A stretch of DNA of 20,675 bases, taken from the IMG/VR virus record IMGVR_UViG_3300025401_000117, positions 1-20,675 of that record. The stretch is one strand, 5' to 3'. This DNA comes from a virus. Positions 5,463-10,801 of the stretch are shown here, piece after piece. How positions within the stretch are numbered: the first letter of the stretch is position 1; every line of letters begins with the position of its first letter. The translations under genes and the position numbers were made by a program. Below the pieces are notes generated by a model. That model searched no databases and was not told where the DNA came from. It was given only the letters and a program-made list of their open reading frames with translations.

Positions 5463-6932
5463 ATGCTTGAATTAAGACCCCACCAAGTTGAGGTGGTTGA
5501 GAAAATCAACAAGGGCTTTGAGGATGGACATAGAGCGCAATTGCTCTATGCTCCAACGGGTTTTGGCAAGACTGAGGTTGCTATATCTTTGATGCAGGAA
5601 ATTGCAGACAAGAGACAGCGTGTTGCGATGGTTATGGATCGCATCGTCTTGGTCAACCAAACCAGTACCCGCCTCGCGCGGTACCAAATTCAGCACGGCG
5701 TCATGCAGGCTGACCACTGGCGGTACAGGCCATTCGAAAGAATCCAAATATGTTCCGCTCAGACCCTCGAAAAAAGAGATGAATTCCCCGATCTACAATA
5801 CTTAATCATCGATGAATGTCATGTTCAGCGTAAGAGTGTTGTTAGGTTCATTGAGGACAATCCCGACCTTAAAGTAATTGGATTAACAGCCACGCCATTC
5901 ACCGCGGGGCTCGGAGATGTTTACTCTCATGTGGTTGGAGCCACCTCCACGGGAGACTTGATCGACAAAGGTTGGTTGACTCAGCTAAAGATTTTTATCT
6001 CAAAAGAAATCGACATGACGGGGGTCACCAAGGTTGCTGGTGAATGGTCACAAGATCAAGTCACCGAGCGGGGCATGAAGATTACCGGAGACATCGTCAC
6101 AGAATGGATTAAAAAAACCCACGACATTTTTGGTGGCCCCAAGAAGACTGTTGTGTTCTGTGCGGGCGTTGCCCACGGACGAGACCTTGAGAAACAGTTT
6201 CAAGCCCAAGGATATAACTTTAAATCCATATCCTATCTTGAAGACGATGATTACAAGCGTGAAATCATTGAGGACTTTGGTCGCCCTGATACAGATATTC
6301 ACGGCCTCATAGCCACCGACATACTCACCCGCGGATTTGACGTCCCAGATGTGCTTATAGGGGTCTCAGCGAGGCCATTTTCTAAGTCATTCAGCTCGCA
6401 CGTTCAACAGATGGGTAGGATTATGCGCCCATCTCCAGATAAAAAGTTTGGGGTTTGGCTGGATCACTCTGGTAATTACCTGCGATTCCGCTCGGATTGG
6501 GACAAGCTCTTCGATGAAGGGGTGACAGAGCTCGAGAGCGGAGGCGGTGAAAAGACCAAGAAAGAACCGACCGAGAAGGAAAAGAAAGATTCGAAGTGTC
6601 CGGCTTGCGGTAGCCTCTGGGAGAAGGGTTCGATTGCTTGCGTGTTTTGTGGGCATGAAAAGCCACTCAAGGGTATCGCAAGTGTGCCAGGTGAGCTCCA
6701 CGAATTAACGGGAACCAGGACGGCGGTCGATACAAATCAAGTTTTCTATTCTGAATTGTTGTACTATTGTCGCTTGCGCGGGTACAAGGATGGTTGGGCA
6801 GCGCACAAATACAAAGAAAAGTTTGGGGTCTTCCCTCGCGGGTTGAATTCCAACACAATTCCAACAACGCAAAAAACTGTAAATTGGATACGCTCGAGGC
6901 AAATAGCATGGGCAAAGGGACAGAAAGCATGA
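5463..6932 (+). CDS. SF2 DEAD/DEAH-type helicase with C-terminal zinc ribbon (489 aa)
   Basis: The helicase motifs are complete: LRPHQ at 4-8 (Q motif), Walker A APTGFGKT at 30-37, SAQTL near 98, DECH at 117-120, LTATPF at 141-146, ATDILTRGFDVPDV at 284-297 and QQMGRIMR at 315-322. Residues 379-396 hold CPAC...CVFC, a zinc ribbon, followed by a domain ending in WIRSRQIAWAKGQKA. This is the layout of phage replication helicases that pair with a separate primase-like protein. The start at 5463 has AGGAG six bases upstream. The gene overlaps the Toprim gene in an ATGA, so the two are translated together. Role: ATP-driven DNA unwinding in phage replication, inferred from the family. Confidence 0.9.
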   Translation: MLELRPHQVEVVEKINKGFEDGHRAQLLYAPTGFGKTEVAISLMQEIADKRQRVAMVMDRIVLVNQTSTRLARYQIQHGVMQADHWRYRPFERIQICSAQTLEKRDEFPDLQYLIIDECHVQRKSVVRFIEDNPDLKVIGLTATPFTAGLGDVYSHVVGATSTGDLIDKGWLTQLKIFISKEIDMTGVTKVAGEWSQDQVTERGMKITGDIVTEWIKKTHDIFGGPKKTVVFCAGVAHGRDLEKQFQAQGYNFKSISYLEDDDYKREIIEDFGRPDTDIHGLIATDILTRGFDVPDVLIGVSARPFSKSFSSHVQQMGRIMRPSPDKKFGVWLDHSGNYLRFRSDWDKLFDEGVTELESGGGEKTKKEPTEKEKKDSKCPACGSLWEKGSIACVFCGHEKPLKGIASVPGELHELTGTRTAVDTNQVFYSELLYYCRLRGYKDGWAAHKYKEKFGVFPRGLNSNTIPTTQKTVNWIRSRQIAWAKGQKA

Positions 6933-7705
6933 CATTCGAGGACTTTGCATATCAGCACGGCCTCATTATTGAGAATCTTGTGATGGATCGGTGGGCTAGG
7001 GTCAAGACGCTAGACAAACCCACCAAAACCAACGGCGCATACATATTCGATGGGGTCGGTGGTGCCGTTATTAACTTTGCGACTATGGAATCTCACGCGC
7101 CTTACAAGACCGACAAGCCTCATGTAATCGACCAACAGAAGATTGCGAGAGTAAACCAAGACCGCCTCCACCGGCAGGAGGAGGCTAGAAAGAAGGCGGT
7201 TTACATCGTCAAGAGCGGGGTTCTTTCGTCCCACCCGTACTTAATTCGCAAAGGTTTCACCGAGCGTGGCCTCGTATGGAAGGATTTGTTGGTCGTCACA
7301 ATGCGGGTCGGAGACAAGTTGGTGGGTTGTCAGCTGATCGACAAGGACGGCAATAAAAAGTTTTTGTCGGGTCAGATTACCAAGGGCGCAAGCCTCGTGA
7401 TAGACAATAAGGGACGGGATATTATTTGTGAGGGGTATGCGACCGGTTTATCGATCCGTAGAGCCCTGAAATTGTTGCGGGTGAGGTATAAGATACATAT
7501 TTGTTTCTCAGCCTCTAATATGATTGAGATCGCGAAGTCCTTAAATAAGCCTCTTGTTGTTGCGGACAACGATCCAGTTGGAGTGAAAACGGCAGAAAAA
7601 ATAGCCTCATGCTACTGGGTAGGTGAAGAGGGGGAGGATTTTAACGATTTTGAGGCTCGGGTTGGGTCTCAGTTGGCGGGTGAAAGCCTTGTAAAAATGC
7701 TGTAA
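6929..7705 (+). CDS. Toprim-domain primase-like protein (258 aa)
   Basis: Start 6929 (MTFEDFAYQHGL) is chosen because it forms an ATGA with the helicase stop and AAAGGGA lies eight bases upstream; the frame is open further 5' but overlaps the helicase. Residues 1-60 resemble the N-terminal segment of phage primase-like proteins (FAYQHGLII ... TNGAYIFDGVGGAVINF). The Toprim core is at 155-235: ICEGYATGLSIRRAL carries the catalytic Glu (168), and VVADNDPVGVKTAEKIA carries the DxD motif (213-215). There is no zinc finger, so template recognition may rely on the helicase's zinc ribbon. The last 65 bases are overlapped antisense by a possible minus-strand gene. Confidence 0.85.
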   Translation: MTFEDFAYQHGLIIENLVMDRWARVKTLDKPTKTNGAYIFDGVGGAVINFATMESHAPYKTDKPHVIDQQKIARVNQDRLHRQEEARKKAVYIVKSGVLSSHPYLIRKGFTERGLVWKDLLVVTMRVGDKLVGCQLIDKDGNKKFLSGQITKGASLVIDNKGRDIICEGYATGLSIRRALKLLRVRYKIHICFSASNMIEIAKSLNKPLVVADNDPVGVKTAEKIASCYWVGEEGEDFNDFEARVGSQLAGESLVKML

Positions 7706-7799
7706 GCGCAACAAGTTGCGGGTCTTCCACCGCAACAAGTTGCGGGCAGTCTGCGCACCCAATGGATTGACAGACTCCCAATTCTTCGCATCTAGTCAA
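7641..7799 (-). CDS. Possible Cys-rich small protein with TTG start (52 aa)
   Basis: On the minus strand AAGGAG is followed after five bases by TTG at 7799, opening a 52-codon frame to TAA at 7641. It reads (M)TRCEELGVCQSIGCADCP with Cys at 4, 10, 15 and 18 (CX5CX4CX2C, zinc-ribbon-like), then two PQLVA units encoded by the 14-bp palindromes, and a polar tail TETQPEPQNR. It would be the last gene of the minus operon, following the previous stop by 12 bases. Against it: the start is TTG, and it overlaps the Toprim gene antisense by 65 bases. The alternative is that this is a non-coding convergence zone. Confidence 0.4.
   Translation of the reverse strand: MTRCEELGVCQSIGCADCPQLVAVEDPQLVALTAFLQGFHPPTETQPEPQNR
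7707..7720. repeat. 14-bp palindrome CGCAACAAGTTGCG, copy 1
   Basis: Inverted repeat CGCAAC/GTTGCG around a central AA. It begins two bases after the Toprim stop codon. Together with copy 2, 24 bases on, it forms a direct pair in the zone where plus and minus genes converge. Confidence 0.85.
7731..7744. repeat. 14-bp palindrome CGCAACAAGTTGCG, copy 2
   Basis: Identical to copy 1, offset by 24 bases (just over two helical turns). The two copies share the flank GGG on the right. No T-run follows on either strand, so an ordinary intrinsic terminator is not supported. Confidence 0.85.
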
Positions 7800-7811
7800 A
7801 TTGACTCCTTA

Positions 7812-7955
7812 TCATGTCACCACCTCCGTCATGTCAAAGTTGTTGAGGCGCGCATAGTGCTCAAGAGCCCCGTAGCACGCAATATAAAGTCCCTCGTTGG
7901 CAAATGTGGCCGACTCAAAGACGTGGCCATCGATCTCAAAAAATATGGTTATCAT
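7812..7955 (-). CDS. Small hypothetical protein (47 aa)
   Basis: A 47-codon minus frame starts in an ATGA overlap with the gene at 7952-8143 and ends at TGA 7812-7814. It reads MITIFFEIDGHVFESATFANEGLYIACYGALEHYARLNNFDMTEVVT. Two beta strands and a helix are suggested by the pattern. The overlap with its neighbour and the clean gap-free packing support it. Function is unknown. The possible Cys-rich gene follows 12 bases after its stop. Confidence 0.6.
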   Translation of the reverse strand: MITIFFEIDGHVFESATFANEGLYIACYGALEHYARLNNFDMTEVVT

Positions 7956-8143
7956 TCTTCATTCACCCCTTCGTCTTTTTCAACATCATCCACAATCATG
8001 TTGCAGGCTTTGTTTTCTTCTAATTCAATCTCATCCATCCACTCTTCGATGTAGGGAATAGGCGGGAAATCCTCACGAATTTCTGTTTCTCCGTCATCCC
8101 AAGTAATTTGCACCGCATAACTTTTAATTCTTCGATCCATCAT
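7952..8143 (-). CDS. Small acidic hypothetical protein (63 aa)
   Basis: The protein starts MMDRRIKSYAVQITWDDGETEIREDFPPIPYIEEWMDEIELEEN. The first ATG shares an A with the TAA of the upstream gene (TAATG), and GAGGAGA in that gene's last codons is the ribosome binding site. The N-terminal YAVQITWDDGETE stretch looks like a beta hairpin; the rest is acidic and probably helical. Its end overlaps the next start as ATGA. Function is unknown. Confidence 0.65.
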   Translation of the reverse strand: MMDRRIKSYAVQITWDDGETEIREDFPPIPYIEEWMDEIELEENKACNMIVDDVEKDEGVNEE

Positions 8144-8271
8144 TATTCATTCTCCTCGTCTGTTTCTTCTTCAACGTCAAATCTAAGCCACCGGCATCCT
8201 TCGAATATCTCGACAACCTCAAAGTCAATGCCGGCTTTTTCTAAGGCCTCGTATAGTTCTTGTGCGGTCAT
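8143..8271 (-). CDS. Tiny conserved-looking phage protein (42 aa)
   Basis: A 42-codon frame that short-gene filters would miss. It reads MTAQELYEALEKAGIDFEVVEIFEGCRWLRFDVEEETDEENE. The pattern 'ELYEALE..GIDFEVVEIFEG.R.L.F.V' is one I associate with recurrent small phage proteins, an alpha helix followed by two beta strands. It starts in ATGA with the gene at 8268-8456 and ends TAATG into the next. Its last codons, through the next ATG, are identical to the junction 313 bases upstream. Function is unknown. Confidence 0.65.
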   Translation of the reverse strand: MTAQELYEALEKAGIDFEVVEIFEGCRWLRFDVEEETDEENE

Positions 8272-8456
8272 ATTGGATTTTCCCTTGCGTATTTAATACC
8301 GGCCTCGAATGCAATATAGGTATCCATCAAATGTGTATATCCTTCAAAACTATCTACTGATTCGTTATCCTTCAAAAAGCGCAAAATTGTTTCGTCATCG
8401 CACTCAGAAATAGATCCGCGATACATCTCAAAAAATGCTTGGTCAATTGGTGCCAT
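8268..8456 (-). CDS. Small helical hypothetical protein (62 aa)
   Basis: The start at 8456 is a TAATG overlap with the zinc-ribbon gene upstream, with GAGGAGA as ribosome binding site. The protein MAPIDQAFFEMYRGSISECDDETILRFLKDNESVDSFEGYTHLMDTYIAFEAGIKYARENPI is predicted helical. The 'TYIAFEAGIKYA' ending recalls phage proteins with 'W.AF.AGI.YA', commonly of unknown role. It ends in ATGA. No enzyme motif is seen. Confidence 0.65.
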   Translation of the reverse strand: MAPIDQAFFEMYRGSISECDDETILRFLKDNESVDSFEGYTHLMDTYIAFEAGIKYARENPI

Positions 8457-8785
8457 TATTCATTCTCCTCGTCTATTACCTTAACAGTTTTAGACAAAAT
8501 CCTAAAAAATCTACAGTTATCCGTGACAACAACACCATCTTCCTCGGTTAAAAAGTAAGCGGTGATATTGAATTGATCTTCATCAAACCAAAAATTGAGG
8601 TCATACATAACCCCATCAACCTCAGTTGAGCCCCATGTGTCCGAATCAGAGTACATTTCTGGATCGAGTTCTTGCGGTGTTAGTTTGGCTAAAATCTTAG
8701 CCCGTAGCATCGGGTCTACCTTTTCATACTGGCATTCACAATCCCAAGTGTTACTTGTAGGTGAGTTACATTTTGAACAAGTCAT
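8456..8785 (-). CDS. Zinc-ribbon-like small protein (109 aa)
   Basis: The N-terminus MTCSKCNSPTSNTWDCECQYEK has Cys at 3, 6, 16 and 18, a likely zinc-binding knuckle. A beta-rich domain follows (DGVMYDLNFWFDEDQFNITAYFLTEEDGVVVTDN). It lies three bases after the stop of the gene at 8789-9025, with AGGGA upstream. The last codons encode IDEENE and hold the Shine-Dalgarno of the next gene; that 21-bp junction is repeated exactly at the next-but-one gene boundary. Role unknown; nucleic-acid or protein binding through the zinc knuckle is possible. Confidence 0.68.
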   Translation of the reverse strand: MTCSKCNSPTSNTWDCECQYEKVDPMLRAKILAKLTPQELDPEMYSDSDTWGSTEVDGVMYDLNFWFDEDQFNITAYFLTEEDGVVVTDNCRFFRILSKTVKVIDEENE

Positions 8786-8788
8786 TTT

Positions 8789-9025
8789 TTAATCCCTTTC
8801 GGCCTCTTGATCGCGTAGCATCAAGACCTCATCGATTGCTGAATTGATTGAATTCCAGTTAATGCCAATTTCAGCATCGTGTGATTTGACGATGATCTCC
8901 AACACTTTGCGGGTTTCGTCAAGGGTGAGCTCTTCGCCGATTTGCTCGCATTGGTCGGTGATATCATCCTCGCACCATTCGTCACGAATTACCCATTGTT
9001 TCTCAGTTTTAATTAATCGTGCCAT
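8789..9025 (-). CDS. Small acidic hypothetical protein downstream of hammerhead 4 (78 aa)
   Basis: The protein MARLIKTEKQWVIRDEWCEDDITDQCEQIGEELTLDETRKVLEII... begins 25 bases after the predicted cleavage site of the fourth hammerhead ribozyme. Its ribosome binding site AGGAGG is seven bases before the ATG, inside the conserved post-cleavage leader. 'W.IRDEWCEDDI..QCE..GE.LT..E...VLE...' looks like a helical phage protein of unknown function. After self-cleavage it would be the first cistron of the distal mRNA segment. Confidence 0.68.
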   Translation of the reverse strand: MARLIKTEKQWVIRDEWCEDDITDQCEQIGEELTLDETRKVLEIIVKSHDAEIGINWNSINSAIDEVLMLRDQEAERD

Positions 9026-9044
9026 TTTTTGGCCTCCTGTAGTT

Positions 9045-9096
9045 GCACAAGACCCGCTCGCGCGGGTTTCGCCCAGTCAGGGCTCATCAGTTGCGC
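9045..9096 (-). ncRNA. Type I hammerhead ribozyme 4 (operon order)
   Basis: Read on the minus strand: stem I 5' GCGCAA (9096-9091), CTGATGA (9090-9084), stem II GCCC-TGACT-GGGC, GAAA (9070-9067), stem III CCCGC with a GCGA tetraloop and GCGGG (9066-9053), then TC and stem I 3' TTGTGC (9050-9045). All invariant hammerhead core bases are present. Cleavage is expected between 9051 and 9050. Stem I contains one G.U pair that exists only in minus-strand RNA; the plus-strand transcript would have A.C. It begins directly after the TAA of the upstream gene, and the next Shine-Dalgarno starts about five bases after stem I. Confidence 0.93.
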
Positions 9097-9330
9097 TTAG
9101 ACTATTTCCCATTTCAGATCAAAAACTGTCGGGTAGAGCTCTTGCGTGGTTTCGGGTTCGCCCACGGGCTTAACCCATACGCGACCGGTTGAGCCGTCAT
9201 TGTGCGGGGGTCTCCCCCCAGTGAGCTCGAACTCTTCGCCGTTGCGTGTTTTGATGATCGCGCCCTTGGGGACTGCTACGCCGGTTTTGTCCACCAGTAA
9301 CCAGTTATATTTTGTTGCGATAGAAGTCAT
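9097..9330 (-). CDS. Conserved phage protein with KYNWLLVDKTG motif (77 aa)
   Basis: The protein MTSIATKYNWLLVDKTGVAVPKGAIIKTRNGEEFELTGGRPPHNDGSTGRVWV... matches a recurring small phage family with 'G..I..G......RG.......GG..P....S.GRV.V', a beta-barrel-like pattern, function not established to my knowledge. Its TAA stop abuts stem I of hammerhead 4 with no spacer, so a terminating ribosome would cover the ribozyme core. It starts in an ATGA overlap region with the upstream gene (9327-9330). Confidence 0.75.
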   Translation of the reverse strand: MTSIATKYNWLLVDKTGVAVPKGAIIKTRNGEEFELTGGRPPHNDGSTGRVWVKPVGEPETTQELYPTVFDLKWEIV

Positions 9331-9509
9331 TCGTGTATCTCCAAAAATTGTTCGTAAGAGTCGCGCTCTTCGGGGCGCAACAAGTTGCGGGTTGTGATGT
9401 AGGCGGGGTTTCCGGTTTGCCCCATATAGAGCATGGCCTCAGTTTGAGCCTCATGCATGGTCGCAAAGTCGCCCAAAAATCGGGCATTGTGGTTAAAGAC
9501 TAGATACAT
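9327..9509 (-). CDS. Small hypothetical protein (60 aa)
   Basis: This frame (MYLVFNHNARFLGDFATMHEAQTEAML...) is preferred to the overlapping frame starting at 9487 because it ends in the usual ATGA with the next gene and has an ordinary composition. The RNLLRPEE codons contain the third copy of the 14-bp palindrome. The sequence 'YLVFNH.ARFLGDF..M.EA..EA..Y' looks like a small alpha/beta phage protein. It overlaps the end of the upstream gene by 10 bases. Function is unknown. Confidence 0.62.
   Translation of the reverse strand: MYLVFNHNARFLGDFATMHEAQTEAMLYMGQTGNPAYITTRNLLRPEERDSYEQFLEIHE
9376..9389. repeat. 14-bp palindrome CGCAACAAGTTGCG, copy 3
   Basis: Same sequence and orientation as copies 1 and 2, followed by the same GG. 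Here it lies inside the coding region of the minus-strand gene at 9327-9509, where it encodes part of RNLLRP. Position within a gene shows the repeat is tolerated in coding sequence. Confidence 0.85.
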
Positions 9510-9667
9510 GAGCGAGCCTCCAATCGACCGCGGTTGAACAAAAAGACCGCTTTGTTTTTGTGTTCCTGATATTCGCGCGCGAGCATACGCTCAAATCGTG
9601 CGAGCTTAATGCGGTTTTTCTCAAATAGATAACCGGCTTGGATATAGTCAAATTCGGAATATTTCAT
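9500..9667 (-). CDS. Small basic protein downstream of hammerhead 3 (55 aa)
   Basis: A 55-codon frame starts at ATG 9667, 22 bases after the hammerhead 3 cleavage site, with AAGGGA as ribosome binding site. It reads MKYSEFDYIQAGYLFEKNRIKLARFERMLAREYQEHKNKAVFLFNRGRLEARSCI. It is basic and helical. It ends 10 bases inside the next gene. Its position behind a ribozyme with a good Shine-Dalgarno makes it a real gene in my view, although it is shorter than common cut-offs. It would be first cistron of the fourth mRNA segment. Function is unknown. Confidence 0.65.
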   Translation of the reverse strand: MKYSEFDYIQAGYLFEKNRIKLARFERMLAREYQEHKNKAVFLFNRGRLEARSCI

Positions 9668-9683
9668 TGTTTCCCTTGTAGTT

Positions 9684-9735
9684 GCATGAGACCCGATCGC
9701 TCGGGTTTCGGCCTCTCAGGCCTCATCAGTCATGC
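9684..9735 (-). ncRNA. Type I hammerhead ribozyme 3 (operon order)
   Basis: Minus strand: stem I 5' GCATGA (9735-9730), CTGATGA (9729-9723), stem II GGCC-TGAGA-GGCC, GAAA (9709-9706), stem III CCCGA-GCGA-TCGGG (9705-9692), TC, stem I 3' TCATGC (9689-9684). Stem I is six perfect pairs. Cleavage is expected between 9690 and 9689. The first G of stem I is also the last base of the TAG stop of the GP88-like gene. Relative to hammerhead 4, stem II and stem III changes are compensated on both sides, as selection on structure would require. Confidence 0.94.
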
Positions 9736-10382
9736 TAGTGCATCAAGTAGGACACCGGTTTCGAAGTCCAACACGCGCGACAATCGCGACACTCGCCGGC
9801 TTGCTCTGGGGCTTTACAGGCGAGCCCTAGAGGCTTTTTGGTGTGGACGTTAGACGTTGTCACGCCTCGCACGCCTTCGAGGCTTTTGGGGACTTTTACG
9901 GCCTTGTCAGGATACATACCCGAGAGCCGGACAATTAAGTTTTTGGGGATTACGCCACCGGCTGAGATAAAATCCTTAATAATTGAGTATTCACGGGTCG
10001 GAAGCCAGTGTTTTGTTTTTGGCGTCAATGTCGCAACCTCTATAATTTTCTTGAAGTGATCAAGGCCTTGGAGATCTCCGGAGTCGTGCCACCTAAAATA
10101 AGGATCTAAGCCAATTAGAGTAACCATCGCGTCCACCCAATGGGAATCATTAATTGAATCAAGTCGAGCGAATTGGGCGGGTTTAATTGTGTTTTGATAC
10201 ATCAAATAAAAATTACGATCCGCATAGCATGAAAAACAGATCGACCCCTCAATTTGAGCCATTTTGAAACCGGTCTCGCACGCCTCAGTCGGTAAACTGT
10301 AGGACTTGCAAGGCATCTTAGAAGTTTCGGTGAGTCCACCAGTAAGCGCGCTCGCCTCTTTTTTCAGCATAATTACTCTCAT
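9735..10382 (-). CDS. GP88-like phage protein (215 aa)
   Basis: The protein has a Cys-rich N-terminal part (KMPCKSYSLPTEACETGFK, then GSICFSCYADRN), a core FRWHDSGDLQGLDHFKKIIEVA at about 96-117, TKHWLPTREYSIIKDF, NLIVRLSGMYPD, and a Cys-rich end (CKAPEQAGECRDCRACW). This matches by pattern the phage family known from mycobacteriophage gene product 88; its biochemical role is unknown. Eight or more ordered cysteines suggest a metal or Fe-S site. The start at 10382 has GAGGG seven bases upstream, at the end of the preceding gene. The TAG stop touches hammerhead 3. It is the largest gene of the minus operon. Confidence 0.7.
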   Translation of the reverse strand: MRVIMLKKEASALTGGLTETSKMPCKSYSLPTEACETGFKMAQIEGSICFSCYADRNFYLMYQNTIKPAQFARLDSINDSHWVDAMVTLIGLDPYFRWHDSGDLQGLDHFKKIIEVATLTPKTKHWLPTREYSIIKDFISAGGVIPKNLIVRLSGMYPDKAVKVPKSLEGVRGVTTSNVHTKKPLGLACKAPEQAGECRDCRACWTSKPVSYLMH

Positions 10383-10385
10383 AAT

Positions 10386-10562
10386 TTAACCCTCAATTAG
10401 TTGGTACATATTCCACCCGCACGTTAAAACGTGAGACCCGTTTTTGATTAGTTCGTCAATCATGGAGCGGTCGAAATCTCCCCATCCATCCCAGTCGATA
10501 GGTTGACGACATATCTCGCGCCATCCGTGGCGCTCATGTTTTGCGTGGTAAGCGATTAGCAT
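10386..10562 (-). CDS. Small hypothetical protein (58 aa)
   Basis: Start 10562 (MLIAYHAKHERHGWREICRQ) is chosen over an ATG at 10622 because GGAG lies nine bases upstream and the upstream frame would overlap the membrane protein gene by 56 bases. The sequence is rich in Trp and His (PIDWDGWGDFDRSMIDELIK ... VLTCGWNMYQLIEG). It follows the membrane protein gene by four bases and precedes the GP88-like gene by three. Function is unknown. Confidence 0.6.
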   Translation of the reverse strand: MLIAYHAKHERHGWREICRQPIDWDGWGDFDRSMIDELIKNGSHVLTCGWNMYQLIEG

Positions 10563-10566
10563 GGTG

Positions 10567-10731
10567 TCACTCTCCAAAATAATAAAATACTGGGATTGCA
10601 AGAGCCGACAATGAGCCGACAATCAAGAGGGTTTGACTGGGTGAGCCTTGTAAGACTGTTACCGCATACCCGCCGAGACAAAGCGCGGTTTTGAGGGTGA
10701 GATAACCCCAAAATTTTGTAAGTAAAATCAT
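10567..10731 (-). CDS. Small two-helix membrane protein downstream of hammerhead 2 (54 aa)
   Basis: Start 10731 (MILLTKFWGY) is chosen because AAGGAA lies nine bases upstream in the post-cleavage leader; the longer in-frame ATG at 10782 would lie within the ribozyme itself. Residues 9-27 (GYLTLKTALCLGGYAVTVL) and 34-52 (LLIVGSLSALAIPVFYYF) are transmembrane segments joined by a short polar turn. Two-helix proteins of this size include class II holins, but the position in a small-gene operon, far from any lysin seen here, does not support calling it one. Confidence 0.65.
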   Translation of the reverse strand: MILLTKFWGYLTLKTALCLGGYAVTVLQGSPSQTLLIVGSLSALAIPVFYYFGE

Positions 10732-10751
10732 TGTTTTGTTTCCTTGTTGTT

Positions 10752-10801
10752 GCATAAGACCCCCGCGGGGGTTTCGGCTCATTAAGCCTCGTCAGTTATG
10801 C
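10752..10801 (-). ncRNA. Type I hammerhead ribozyme 2 (operon order)
   Basis: Minus strand: stem I 5' GCATAA (10801-10796), CTGACGA (10795-10789), stem II GGCT-TAATG-AGCC, GAAA (10775-10772), stem III of C:G pairs with a CGCG loop (10771-10760), TC, stem I 3' TTATGC (10757-10752). The core differs only at position 7 (C in place of T), which is the variable base of the CUGANGA consensus. Cleavage is expected between 10758 and 10757. It starts immediately after the TAA of the upstream gene. Confidence 0.93.

Noticed and set aside
6387-6701. Minus-strand open frames within the helicase gene
   Set aside because: They have no ribosome binding sites and low-complexity Ser/Leu/Pro-rich products, and they lie wholly inside a gene with a full motif set.
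6767-6928. N-terminal extension of the Toprim protein from ATG 6767
   Set aside because: It would overlap the helicase C-terminal domain by 166 bases. The ATGA at 6929 with AAAGGGA upstream is the normal arrangement here.
7707-7744. Twin palindromes after the Toprim gene as a bidirectional terminator or a small CRISPR array
   Set aside because: The stems have only six pairs around two bases and no T-run follows. Two 14-bp units are too short and too few for CRISPR, and other copies lie in coding sequence.
9305-9487. Alternative minus frame MPDFWATLRPCMRLK
   Set aside because: It lacks a ribosome binding site, runs in a shifted frame over 9327-9509 and breaks the ATGA coupling. Its composition is that of a shadow frame.
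10567-10731. Two-helix membrane protein as the phage holin
   Set aside because: No endolysin or spanin is visible, and the gene lies in an operon of unrelated small genes. The topology alone is not enough.
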